Notes: a model not told the origin generated them from the letters alone. Shown: positions 49,391 through 60,274, counted from the stretch's first letter. The stretch is DNA of 64,000 bases from Rhytidiadelphus loreus (GCA_947034895.1 OX344761.1:73903839-73967838), one strand, 5' to 3'. Numbers and translations: made by a program.

Positions 49391-50083
49391 CGTTACCTTA
49401 AAGTGGTCATACAAAGTGGTCAATACCCTGCAGGGCGACTTTGGAAACACTGGAGTTTGTTTTTTAAAATTTAATTTGCCACCCACGATGAAAAAATTTG
49501 GAATTTTTGGAATTCGTATTCAGAATTGGAGTAAGGTAACATGCTCTTAAAGCGCCCATTTACGGGCTGTTCCACCTTTTTCATATGCTTATGGAGACCG
49601 TAAGAATTTTTGGATTATTTTTCAGAGAAAGACAAATGAATTCACCAGAGAACCCAAGTGGTTTCGTAATTTTTCAAGCATTTTTGAATTACTTATGGAT
49701 TTTCAAAGATTTCAGGCATAGGCACCTATTTGTGACCATAGGTCTCCCAAAATGCGTCCACTTGCAACTTGTAAAGAAATTTGCAAAAATCAAAGACAAT
49801 GATTGGCTCTTACAATAGAAAAACAATTTTCCTTGATACATTCAATTGCTAAAGTGGTCCATTTAAAGATCACCCCATCTCCATTTTCCACCTAAAAATA
49901 GGGGCGGTTTGAAAAAGATGGGCACATTTAGAGCATGTTACCTTACTCCAAATTCATAGCAAGGAGATGGGTGAAGAATGTAGAATTAAGGTGGCATGAA
50001 GGAGGGGGCTTTTTTTAATACAATTACCATGAGAACATAGAATTCAACCTCCCAAATCCACTTTGTATGACCACTTTAATGTC
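49391..50083. mobile_element. Inverted-repeat element with a second element nested inside
   Basis: The outer arms are AAAGTGGTCATACAAAGTGG at about 49400-49420 and CCACTTTGTATGACCACTTT at about 50057-50078. Nested inside is an element with its own 39-bp-scale terminal repeats at 49523-49955. The outer right arm is repeated once more in the tandem duplication that follows. Confidence 0.6.
49523..49955. mobile_element. MITE with long terminal inverted repeats
   Basis: Left arm from GAATTGGAGTAAGGTAACAT (continuing GCTCTTAAAGCGCCCAT); right arm is its near complement ending ATGTTACCTTACTCCAAATTC. It spans about 433 bp with arms of about 39 bp. The flanking target duplication was not resolved. 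Confidence 0.75.
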
Positions 50084-50348
50084 CTGTGAATTCTTCAATC
50101 CTACCAATGAATGAGAGACTTTCATAGATTTTCAATGCAAGTCTTTCTAAATTAGCAAGGAGATGGGTGAAGAATGTAGAATTAAGGTGGCATGAAGAAG
50201 GGGGCTTTTTTTTTAATACAATTATCTTGAGAACATAGAATTCAACCTCCAAAATCCACTTTGTATGACCACTTTAACGTCTTGTGGATTCTTCAATCCC
50301 ACCAATGAGAGACTTTCATAGATTTTCAATGCATGTCTTTCTAAATTT
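49958..50348. repeat. 194-bp tandem duplication, two copies
   Basis: The block from GCAAGGAGATGGGTGAAGAA through 'atgtagaattaaggtggcatgaa', 'gaacatagaattcaacctcc', 'ctttgtatgaccactttaa' to 'gattttcaatgca.gtctttc' occurs twice head to tail. Differences are few, mainly a lost GAAT in 'accaatgaatgagag' and scattered substitutions. Confidence 0.9.
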
Positions 50349-51459
50349 TCTCGTCTACACATTTGAAGCTACATGGCTTTGAGTTGATGTTTAACCTAAG
50401 CCACACAATCTAACAAAAACTCAAACAAAGAAGCCAAACAAAACTAGCGCCTTCTCAAAGTTCACAAAAAAATAGGAAAATTAAAGCTTGAGCGTATTAG
50501 AACTTGGAGTTGTGTAGTTGTTGTTGGTGGCTTGGTTATGAGATGGGGCCTTCAAGCTCACAAGGACATGCCAAGTGCTCTAGCCCAGGTACTTCTATAG
50601 TCTCTTGGTGTGAATGAAACCCCTTCAACTCTAGAATTGTTGACCATGTGTGTGCCATACACTTGCCATTATAATAACTATTAGGTACAATACGAAGGGC
50701 CTTACATAGAATTTTTTATTTGACATGCTTCAATATTTGTTTGGTATATGGTGGTGTACATAAATATATATAATTAAAAAAAATAAAATTGCACTACAAT
50801 TTGATGACAATCTTCTCCAACTCCTATTTGTTACCCTCTAAAAATTAATAGCGTAAACACACAACAACCGCTATGTTCTAAGAACATGTTTGAAAGTTTG
50901 AAACTCATTGGAAGTAATGGTACAAGGGAAATTCAAATCCCACACATAATATGTACAACCACTAAAGTAGACAAATAAAAATGAAGCAGAACCAAAAAAA
51001 TCAATTATCAAGTGCCAAGAACAACATCAATAAGACTTCACAAAATCAACATATGCATGCCTAGAATCACAACAAATTATAACTAAACATAATAACTATT
51101 ACGGAGTATATGATAAGATTTATTTTTATTGGGTTGTATTGGCAAGTGAATTGAAAAGGAGTCCAAATCAAAGTAATTTACTATGCTTATTTGGACACTA
51201 AAGTAGGAGATCCTAGTATTGCCATGTTTCTCACTGCATCACTTATTGACTATTATGTATTAGTTGGGTACATTTGAAAGTTTAAAATGTACACTATTGT
51301 AGTATTGATACATAGTGGCGCAAACAATATAATTTTTTAATTGTGGCAAAAATAGGGGCTCTTGTCATGAATAAGATATGAACTTTCAATTGAAGTGCCA
51401 ATATTTGGTATACCATAAATTGACATTAGGTTCTAATGTCCCAACTTTTTACATCCTCA
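50349..51459. other. AT-rich spacer, nothing recognised
   Basis: No supported gene or repeat boundary. Confidence 0.4.
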
Positions 51460-52231
51460 CACTACAAGAGAATGAGGTCTTTTAAGTAGTGTCCTAGCCA
51501 TCATGTCTTTCAAGTAATGTCTTTTAATGCGTTTTTTAAGTAAATTTTTTCTTAAAAGACAATCTTTTCAATAAATTTTTACTTAAAAACCGCATTAAAA
51601 GATACTCCCTCTGTCCCAAAATGATCTTCCTGTTTGACAAAATGTTCCAGATTAAGGCTAAAAATAACTTTTTTAAGACCCATTTTGCACGCTAGGTAGA
51701 GTTTAGTATACTCTTAGTGTCCTGCAAACATTGACTTTAGAAGCCTTTTTCAAAGTATAGTTTTAAATTATTGAAAAGTAGAATTTTTGGGACATTTTTA
51801 AATAGCACCAGTGGGCATTTAGTTGTTGAGTGTGAGGTTATAATTTTATGGGCATTTAGAATAAGCCAAAGCCCATGTGTGGACCTCAATATTGACTCCA
51901 AAAGTTTCTTCTCCTTCAATTAGACAATACTCAAAGAGATGCAAAAAATAAAATTGAACAATGTTGATTGACCCCTTGAATCATTTCATGTGTCTTTTGA
52001 TTGATGATTGAATGGATGGAGGGGGAGCTATTCCTCAAAATTGTTTTGTTGATCCTAAAGAGCAATCGAAAATTGAATTTGACCAATTTGCAACATCACA
52101 AATGCAATAGGAAGATCATTTTGGGACAAAAAATTAGAGCCAATAAGAAGATCATTATGGAACGGAGGGAGTATTACTTAAAAGACATGATGTCTAGGAC
52201 ACTACTTAAAAGACCCCATTCTCTTGTAGTG
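51460..52231. mobile_element. CACTA-type MITE (copy 3), TSD TCA, split by a Stowaway element
   Basis: Ends CACTACAAGAGAATGAGG and CCCCATTCTCTTGTAGTG, flanked on both sides by TCA. The arms (GTCTTTTAAGTAGTGTCCTA and complement) show it belongs to the same subfamily as 1392-1551. A Stowaway element occupies 51605-52171; without it and its duplicated TA, about 203 bp remain. Confidence 0.9.
51605..52171. mobile_element. Stowaway-type element (copy 1), TA target, nested
   Basis: Starts CTCCCTCTGTCCCAAAATGA and ends with GGAACGGAGGGAG. TA lies on both sides (51603-51604 and 52172-52173). CTCCCTCCGT ends with TA targets are the hallmark of plant Stowaway MITEs (Tc1/mariner). It is 567 bp long, as is the copy at 54766-55332, and shares its interior ('gccattt/tgggcatttagaataagcc'). 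The 84-codon plus frame at 52001-52255 is not considered a gene. Confidence 0.9.
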
Positions 52232-52613
52232 TCAAAGTTAAAACTACCACTCTAGGTAAGAATCTAGATGTGACAAGTTTTGTCAATGATGATTTTGGAT
52301 GTACTTATCTTACAAGTTCAATTAGAATGTTTTGAGATAAAATGTAACAACGCTAAAACTCAACATTGAAACTACTATTAAGATCAAATTTGAACCATGA
52401 GGCAATATATATCCTTTCAAAGTCAAGCCCCAATTATTGTTAAATAATCATTATGCTAACATTAGTTGGCTAACAAACCATAGTAATAAAGAGTCCACTC
52501 TAGTGGTTAGAATACACCAATTTGTACTAAGATAATCGCATCTAATTCCATCCAAATAAGTAAATGATCAATGTTCATATTCTTAAATTGCTTAATTTAT
52601 GCTGAATCTTATT

Positions 52614-53761
52614 CACTACAAGAGAAAGGGGTGTTTTAAGTATAGTCCTAGAGATAACATTTTAACCCCTACAAGACCAAGGCCTTTTTTCTGCTAGAAA
52701 ACACTCAAAACTGCCATACCTATAGCAAGGAGTAAAAAAAATTGAAAAATTGTTTTCTTTTCATATCTAACAGTAGGATCTTACACCTAACTAGTATGAG
52801 AGTGTGTGGAAAAAATTTCAGAATTTTTGACCGCTCAGATTGCAAGAAATCTGCGTTTAAAGTGGAAAAAACAAGTTTTTCAGCACATTGCGGGACTAAA
52901 TTTTTTGACGTTGAACATTTTTAACTTAAAATTTTTGCACTACAGAGTTTTGAGCTTTTAATCTTTGTAATGGAGAATTGAGTTGAGAGTCTAGGTAAAA
53001 AAAGAAATTAAAAAAGAAATTAATTATCATTCTTAAAAAAATTGTTAAGTAGAAGTAGGATGAGATAGAAGGAAAATCTAAAATATTCATATATTTTAGA
53101 TGGAATTAAAATGCACTAATCGCAATGGTGAGATTGTTCTAGCAAGTAAATCAGACCATGCAAAAAAAAAAATTGAAAAATTTGAAAAATTGCATTCAGA
53201 AATGAATCCTACAAGTTATTTTTTTCAAGAAGATGCTCTAATTGCCCGAAAAACAAGAATGTCCATAACTTTCTCATAACATATCCAAATGAAATGAATC
53301 AAAGCTTTCCAGATAGACAAAAATATAATCTATGAGAAAAAATAATATTAAGAAGAAAATTCAAATTTTTGTCCATTTTTTTTGGGCTGCCCGAGCTGCC
53401 CGCCGTCCCCATGTTTGAGCTTATTTGGTCATAACTATTGTTCCCGGGCACCGATTTTGAAAAAAATTATATTCCCACGAAGCTAATCAACTTTTCTACC
53501 TCCAAAAAAAATTTCAAAAAATTAGGAGAAAATTTCAGCCCGTAGGTACCTGCCCAAAAACGCATTTGTCCCCCGAAGGGACAATGGTCCTTTAGGGGTT
53601 AAATAATGACCTTTTTAGGAGATTTTCAGTAAGAATTTACAAGATATTTGTGTCTTTCTAGTAAAATTCTTGTAAATTCTTACTGAAAATCTCCTAAAAA
53701 GGTCATTACTTAAAATGTTATCTCTAGGACTATACTTAAAACACCCCTTTCTCTTGTAGTG
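52614..53761. mobile_element. CACTA-type MITE (copy 4), TSD ATT, split by family A
   Basis: Ends CACTACAAGAGAAAGGGGTG and CACCCCTTTCTCTTGTAGTG, flanked by ATT on both sides. Its arms (GTATAGTCCTAGAGATAACA and complement) are shared with 54289-54510. A family A TTAA element is inserted in the left arm, so the outer MITE was originally about 211 bp. Confidence 0.92.
52666..53598. mobile_element. Family A TTAA element (long form), nested in CACTA MITE
   Basis: Begins CCCCTACAAGACCAAGGCC and ends GGTCCTTTAGGGG, with TTAA on both sides (52662-52665 and 53599-53602). The MITE's opposite arm supplies the empty site: its complement reads CATTTTAAGTAATGACC, which matches the joined flanks over one TTAA with one mismatch. 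It is 933 bp long and contains the GC-rich 'gctgcccgccgtcccc' and 'tgttcccgggcaccgat' blocks of family A. Confidence 0.92.
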
Positions 53762-54288
53762 ATTGGAAGTCAAAAAGAATATTTTAAATTATCTTCTTAT
53801 GTATTTTTTGGACATTGTATAAATAAACTAAAAAATTTCAAAGTGTTGAATAATCATATTTTAAAGCAACCCTCAATTTTTAAGAATACAAGCAATGCAT
53901 TTTATACAAAAATCTATAGGGATGAATTTTAGAAAAGGGTCACAATTAGGGGCAATTACCTTAATAGTCAAGGAAGAAATTACTATAGTGTCACCTACAA
54001 AATTAGTGCTAATACAATTTTAATATTTTTGGAAATTGGTATAATTAAATAATTAGCATATCAACATGCTCTAATTCAAAGGAATATGACTTTGGTAAAT
54101 TAATGTCACACATAATAATATGACATATAAGTGTAAAATAAGATAAAATAAATATATAGTTGTACTCTAACATAGTCTAATTTAAAATAGTGTCACATGT
54201 ACAAATTAGTACTACATACACTAATAGGATAAATTAGATAAGCTGCACCTTTGATGTCTTCTTTGTAAGGTAGAATCTATCACTGGTA
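53762..54288. other. AT-rich spacer, nothing recognised
   Basis: No supported feature. Confidence 0.4.
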
Positions 54289-54510
54289 CACTACAAGAGA
54301 AAGGGGTGTTTTAAGTGTGTTTTTAAGTATAGTCCTAGAGATAAGATATTAAGTAATGATCTTCATGTAGATTTTTAGTAAAAATTTACTGAAAGTACAC
54401 GTATTTTCAATAAATTTTTACTAAAAATCTACATAAAGGTCAACATAAAGGTCAATACTTAATATCTTATCTCTAGGACTATACTTAAAACACCCCTTTC
54501 TCTTATAGTG
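54289..54510. mobile_element. CACTA-type MITE (copy 5), TSD GTA
   Basis: The uninterrupted 222-bp element starts CACTACAAGAGAAAGGGGTG and ends CACCCCTTTCTCTTATAGTG. GTA is on both sides. It is nearly palindromic; an extra GTGTGTTTTTAAG-like insertion in the left arm and a duplicated 'aaaggtcaa' in the right arm are the main asymmetries. Confidence 0.92.
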
Positions 54511-54514
54511 GTAG

Positions 54515-54733
54515 GAAGCCTTGTTTAATTGGATGTTCCTGCATCAAAGTTGACGGATTTTTTTGCGCATCCAATGTAACATCTTCATGTGTTTATGTCA
54601 ACAATGACATCCAATGTAGCATAAAGATGTTACATTGGATGTCATTGTTGACATAAACACATGAAGATGTTACATTGAATGCGCAAAAATTTGTCAACTT
54701 TGACGCAAGAACATCCAATTAAACAAGGCTTTC
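54515..54733. repeat. Large foldback (hairpin) of about 220 bp
   Basis: The left arm starts GAAGCCTTGTTTAATTGGAT and the right arm ends with its near complement (ATCCAATTAAACAAGGCTTTC). Pairing continues inward through 'acatcttcatgtgtttatgtc' and 'atgacatccaatgta' to a small centre near 54620. It starts 4 bp after the CACTA MITE. It may be a foldback transposon, or, if transcribed, a small-RNA precursor. No clear target duplication was found. Confidence 0.85.
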
Positions 54734-54765
54734 TTCTAATGTATCATTCATATCAATAACTAGTA

Positions 54766-55332
54766 CTACCTCCGTCCCAAAATGATCTTCCTGTTAGACT
54801 AAATCTTATGGATTAAGGATAAAAATAACTTTTTAAAAACTCAATTTGTATAGTATGTAGAGTTTGATGTTCTCTTTGCATCCTAAAAAGTTTGAGTTTT
54901 GAAGCCCTTTTCAAAGTGTAGTTTTATAATATTGAAAAGTGAATTTTTGGGGGCGTTTTTAAAGAACACCAGTGAGCACTTAATTGTTGAATGTGAGGTT
55001 GCCATTTTGTGGGCATTTAGCATATGCCTAAGACCATGTATAGACCTTTGTTTCGGCTTCCAAAGTTTAATCTACTTCAATTGGGAAATACTCAAAGAGA
55101 TGCAAAAAATAAAAACTTTAAGTGCGGATTGAAGCTTTCAATCATTTTATTTGTCTTTTGCTTGATGTTTGCATGGATGGAGCAAAAACAACCACTTAGA
55201 GTTGTTTTGATAGTCTCAAATAACAATCATAAGCCGAATTTGACTAATTTCAACATCACAAAGTGCAATAGGAAGATCATTTTGGGACAAAAAAAGAAGG
55301 CCAACAGGAAGATCATTATGGGACGGAGGGAG
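54766..55332. mobile_element. Stowaway-type element (copy 2)
   Basis: Starts CTACCTCCGTCCCAAAATGA and ends ATGGGACGGAGGGAG. It is preceded by TA; the right TA has mutated to TT. It is exactly 567 bp, like copy 1, and shares blocks such as 'tcttcctgttaga', 'aaaaataactttttaaaa', 'gggcatttagcatatgcc' and 'aggaagatcattatggga'. The frames at 54899-55132 and 55024-55338 fall inside and are not called genes. Confidence 0.88.
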
Positions 55333-55929
55333 TTCTAAATAACCAATAATCCATAAAGTAGACATAGTCTCTCCTAGTGTTTGTTTTTATAGTACAATAT
55401 ATTTGTGTTTCTATTACATTCATTCATTTACGTTGGAATATGTTTGCGAGGAGTCACTTTAGAATCAATAAGGTAGAAGCTTCCCCCTGGTGCCATTTTT
55501 TCCCAACTACAGAGGTGGTCTCAATGATTTTTTTAATGTTAGCTTCCTTGATAGAAATCCAATCCTAGATGTTTTGTAAATTTCTTAAAGTTACGCAATA
55601 TTCTATGAATTTTCAAAGTTGAAAGCATGAGGTACCTAATCATGCCACTTGACTCCCCCTAAACACACACCATTTGAAGTAAAAGATGCTTCATCTTCTA
55701 TTGGTTGCCTAAAAAACTCTTCAACTCCCATTGGTTGCTCTTAGTGATAGTCGTGGTTTGGGGAGATATAGTGGCTCTTTGCCTATTTATTTTTGTTTTT
55801 TAAGGAGACTTATTAGGTTGCGCCAAACAAAAAGAGGTGGAATTTGGTGTCCCTACCTTCAATGGATTGATTGGATTGGATTCATATCTTGTTTGCTTTT
55901 CCTTGTGCCATTTGAATGTTGTCTCTATT
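55333..55929. other. Spacer, nothing recognised
   Basis: Small frames at 55377-55568 and 55731-55940 have no recognisable features. No repeat boundary is evident. Confidence 0.4.
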
Positions 55930-55933
55930 TTAA

Positions 55934-56510
55934 CCCCTAAAGTCCCAAGGCCATTTTTTTGCCAAAACCACTCAAAACTACCACTTTTGCTATGTTCACC
56001 TATGAAATGAATTTTTTTAAATATTTTTTAGAATCTAACTGTAGAATCTTTCTCTACACTTATCTTAGATCACGTGACAAAAATTCTGTGATTTTTGACC
56101 CTATAGATTGAAAGATATTAGCATTCAAAGTGGAAGAAAAAAATTCTTTCAAGAAGTTGCTATGATTGCCCGCAAAACAAGAAACTCCATAACTTTCACA
56201 TCACTAATCCAAATGTCATGAATCAAAGCTTCCCATTTAGAAGAAAATGTAATCTACAAGAAAAAAATATTAAAATTTTTATATCAATTTTTGGTGGGTT
56301 TTTTTTGCTGCCCAGTCTCCCTCATTTTGAGGTTATTGTGGCACAACTTTTGCTCCCGGGCACTGATTGGAATAAAAATTATATTTTTGGAAAGTTCATA
56401 AGTTTATCTATCTTATGAGAAAGCTTCAAAAAATTTAAGTAAAAATTTAGATCATAAGAGCCTACCCAAAATCCATTTTGTCCCCCGTAGGGACAATGGA
56501 ACTTTAGGGG
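55934..56510. mobile_element. Family A TTAA element (short form), copy 2
   Basis: Begins CCCCTAAAGTCCCAAGGCCA after TTAA (55930-55933) and ends AATGGAACTTTAGGGG, followed by a mutated GTAA. At about 577 bp it is the close sister of the element at 20272, sharing 'tgctatgttcacctatgaaatg' and 'ctcccgggcactgattggaa'. Confidence 0.88.
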
Positions 56511-57189
56511 GTAAGCTATTCTTATTAGTTTCTAGTTGAGTTTTAGTAACATTTTCAAGTCTTTTTTTTAGGTGAAATATATTACATATTGGTTGATTTC
56601 TCATAGTTTCCTTCTAATAAGGATTCTAAACCCTTTAGAATGTTGCCAATATGTCTAAACTTAAGTGCTTTGTTGAATAACCTAGTTAGGTATGTACCTA
56701 CAACTATTTAAGGGTGGTCTTTATAACATATGTACCTATAACATAGGTAGACTATAATATGAAAAGAATCTATAACATAGATACCTATAACATAAACATC
56801 TATAATCTTAGAAACTGTTTATAATATAAACTCTTAGGCTCATGGGCTCATAGATTCAATGCTCACATGCTAGCTAGCACTCCCTAGTTACAACCTTTTC
56901 CATCCAACATAGTTAATATGTTGATCTAACTAACTTTGCCTATGTAATGTGCCACAATGCCTCCTAGTTGCCAAGTCTACATGCAAACATTGGCAACTCG
57001 GCACCCTAAACAACAAAATCCAAGCATACAAGTCACTCTTGCAAAGCTTTAGTGCCATTTTTTCTTGGCACCCTCACCCCAAGCATTGGAGAACTCTATC
57101 ATTGGCATTCTTCATAGGTGCCTTGTATCAAGCGTTGGCTTTCTTTGGCCAAACTTAGATGCCTACTATCCTTTGCATTCACATCATAA
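56511..57189. other. Spacer with short internal repeats
   Basis: No gene supported. The phrase 'ctataacataggtac' and variants repeat several times at 56720-56830. Confidence 0.4.
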
Positions 57190-57465
57190 CTTCTAAAATC
57201 CCTAATCTAGTTTCATCACCATTCATTGAAAACTACCATTTCTAGTGCATTAAGATAAGAAAAGTTATATGAATTGTATGTACATTCAACCATAGGATCT
57301 TTCATTGTGTAAGCAAGTAGTTATATTTCAATGAAGATTTATTATAATTATAGATTAGAAGATATTAGAATTCTAAGTGAAAGACTCTTTTTTTTATCCT
57401 ACCTAAGAATTTCAAACAACTTTGACTACCATTTGTGGAATTTTTTTGCACTCATTCTTTTTAAT
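57190..57465. mobile_element. Relic of a TTAA-type element interior
   Basis: Blocks such as 'gaaaactaccatttctagtgca', 'caaccataggatcttt' and 'gaagatattagaattctaagtg' match the left half of family A/B elements. The relic is cut by the intact copy starting at 57470. Confidence 0.45.
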
Positions 57466-57469
57466 TTAA

Positions 57470-58387
57470 CCCCTAAAGTTCCAAGGCCATTTTTCTGTCA
57501 AAAACCACTCGAAACTGCCATTTCTATTGCGTTAGTCCAAAAAAAAAAAAAAACTTTTTTTGGAACTGAACTGTAGGATCTTAAACTTTACTTGTTTTAG
57601 ATCATGTGGTAAAAATTTCATGAAGTTTGACCGTACAGGTTGAGAAATATGAGCATTCAAAGTTGAAAAAACAAGTTTCTTTGAACACTGGACTGCAATT
57701 TTAGATGACTTTGATCTCTATTTGTGGAAAAAAATTACACTATGTAGTTTGAATTTAAAATTCATTGTGTTGAAGAATTGAGTTGGGAGTCTAGGAAAAA
57801 AATTTCAAAAAATAACAACTTGATTTTCATACTTCAAAAAATTGTCAAGTAGAAGTAGGTCCAAGATTGAAAGAAAAACTAAATTGATAATAGCCTTAGA
57901 TGGGATTGAAATACAATAATCCCAACAGTGAGATTGTTCTAACAAGAAAATCTAACCTTTTCAAAAAAAAAATTGAAAAAATTTGAAAATTGCATTATGA
58001 GATGAATCCTACAAGGTTTTTTTTCCAAAAAAGATGCTTAGATTGCCCGAAAAATAAGATTGTTCATAACTTTCACATCACTAATCAAAGTGGAATGAAT
58101 CAAAGCTTTAGATGTAGACAAAAACATTATCTCTGAGGAAAAAAATTTTAAAAATTTATTTTGAATTTTTACAATATTTTTTGTGTTGCCCGCCGAGTTC
58201 AGTTTTAGACTTTTTGTGGTATAACTTTTGCTTCCGGGCACCGATTGAAATAAAAATTATATTCCCACAAAGCTTATCAGATTTTCTATCTTCAAAAAAA
58301 GTTTCAAAAAATAGAGTAAAATTTCAGCCCGTAGGAACCTGCCCGAATTCCAAATTGTCCCCCGAGGGGACAATGGGATTTTAGGGG
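57470..58387. mobile_element. Family A TTAA element (long form), copy 3
   Basis: Begins CCCCTAAAGTTCCAAGGCCA and ends CAATGGGATTTTAGGGG. TTAA is on both sides (57466-57469 and 58388-58391). The 918-bp length and block order match 52666-53598, defining a long form of the family, about 340 bp longer than the short form at 20272 and 55934. Confidence 0.9.
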
Positions 58388-58391
58388 TTAA

Positions 58392-59144
58392 AAACTGATC
58401 ATATCGAGTATCTTGAAAGGTAACAAAAATGCAAAACAAACCCAAAATCTTTGCAATATGAGTTTGTACAACAAATTGTCAAATATACTAAACATTTTTG
58501 CGAATACATTTTTCCCTACATATTTTCAAAAAACAATGACTCTAGTAGTGGATAGATAGATTTATTCATTTTTCTTAAACACCCTTAAAAATATAAAATA
58601 AAATATTCTCATTTTTATAGAAATTAGAAGGCTGATGCAAGCACCTTCATCTAGGAATGGTGTTTGTCACTATTTGGTACCTGTCCATTTCTTGTAATTT
58701 TGTTCTTTTCCAATTTGATGAACATAGCACAAGTGCCTTCCTCTTAGCCTATCATAGAAGTGACTAAGACATTGGGCATCATTGAATAAAGAATTTCACT
58801 ATGTTTTCATTATGTTTGTTTCAGTTTCCAACTACTTTCAAATGTTGTTTCTAGATGCATGTGTTCCATGAAGTTCTTAAACTTGTTTTTGACTTAAGTT
58901 TACTCATAGGGAATCGTTTGATTCCCTACTTGTTTCCAAATTTTGTTTTTCCTAACTCTATAGTTGAATTGTGCGACTAATTGTTGTAAGAATTGATTCT
59001 TAGAGAGCTTGTGGAAAACTAAATCTTTTTAAGAACTTTCAAAAACTTAAATCAATTTGTCTACAAGGGGATTTTGGTGTTTTAGAGGTTATGTCATCTC
59101 CCATAGTAATAGTAAACTACGAATGAGCAACCAATAATTTTACT
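58392..59144. other. AT-rich spacer, nothing recognised
   Basis: No supported feature. Confidence 0.4.
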
Positions 59145-60100
59145 CTCCTTAAAGGTCAAAGACTATGTTTTCACCAAAAACGTTCTATAACTGTCATTTC
59201 TAGTGCAAGTACCCATTTTTAGAAAAAACCCAATTTTAGACACATGTAACCATAGGATCTTGTAGTAAGTTGGTTTGAGAAGATGTGAAAAAAATTTCAG
59301 AAATTTTCACCATATGGATTGCAAGATATTAGTGTTTGAATTGACAAAAATCATTTTTTTGTCCCTGCAAAAAACCAAGCAATTGCACTTGAGAAGGTCA
59401 CATTTTTAGGAAAAAATGTCCAAAATGGTGGTTACTTTTTTTTTTTTTAACTAATGGTGGTTACTCTTTGAATTCATTCTTCAAGGCAATTAAGTTGGAT
59501 ACATGCTTGAAATTTTTTAGATCATTTGGAATTGTACAACATATAGGAAAAAAATAGTAAGTAGAAAGAAGTAGAGAATGACTGAAAATACTAAATTGTT
59601 AACAAAATATTTATGGAATTGAAAAATGCCATTCCCAATGGTTGTAATGTTATAATAACAATCTACATCCTATGATTTTATTTATTTCCAAAAATATTGA
59701 AAATTGAATTAAATAAATGACTTCAAAGTTTATTTTAGAGTAGATATTCCATAACTACCCACAAACTAAAACTCTTTGTAACTTTCATCTCATCAATCAA
59801 AATGGGATGATTCAAAGCTTTCCATGCGTATATAAATATAAAAAACCAATTTCAAATTTTTATTTCGTAAAAAGTGATTTCTTAAAGATTTTTTGAGTTG
59901 CCCACTTATCAATGAAAACCACATATCTTACAATAACTTCTTAACCATGTGGTCAAAAGTTATGAAAATTGTTGGGTCTTAAAGCTACTCCTCAGGCACA
60001 TGTTGTGTACAAATTCCAAAGAAAAAAATAAAAATTCCATTCGTAGTGAGCTACTCCAAAATGCTATGTTACCAAAAAACATTGTTTGGTCCCTTAGGAG
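59145..60100. mobile_element. Family B TTAA element, copy at 59 kb
   Basis: The left end is eroded (CTCCTTAAAGGTCAAAGACT) and the right end reads TTTGGTCCCTTAGGAG followed by TTAA (60101-60104). The block order follows 46742-47675: 'gactatgttttcacca', 'cataggatcttgtagta', 'ggatcatttggaattgt'-like and 'atgtggtcaaaagttatga'. Confidence 0.75.
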
Positions 60101-60274
60101 TTAAACCCTAAATCACAAATCCACCTGAAGAGTTTTTCCACTAGATCCATCATATATGTCCATTCATGCCTGAAGGACACAATTGATGACCCAAATTGAC
60201 CCTCCCGATGTAACAACCCTATTCCTAACAACCCTATTCAAGAAAGACAAAAATTGGCCAATCTAATAATAGTA

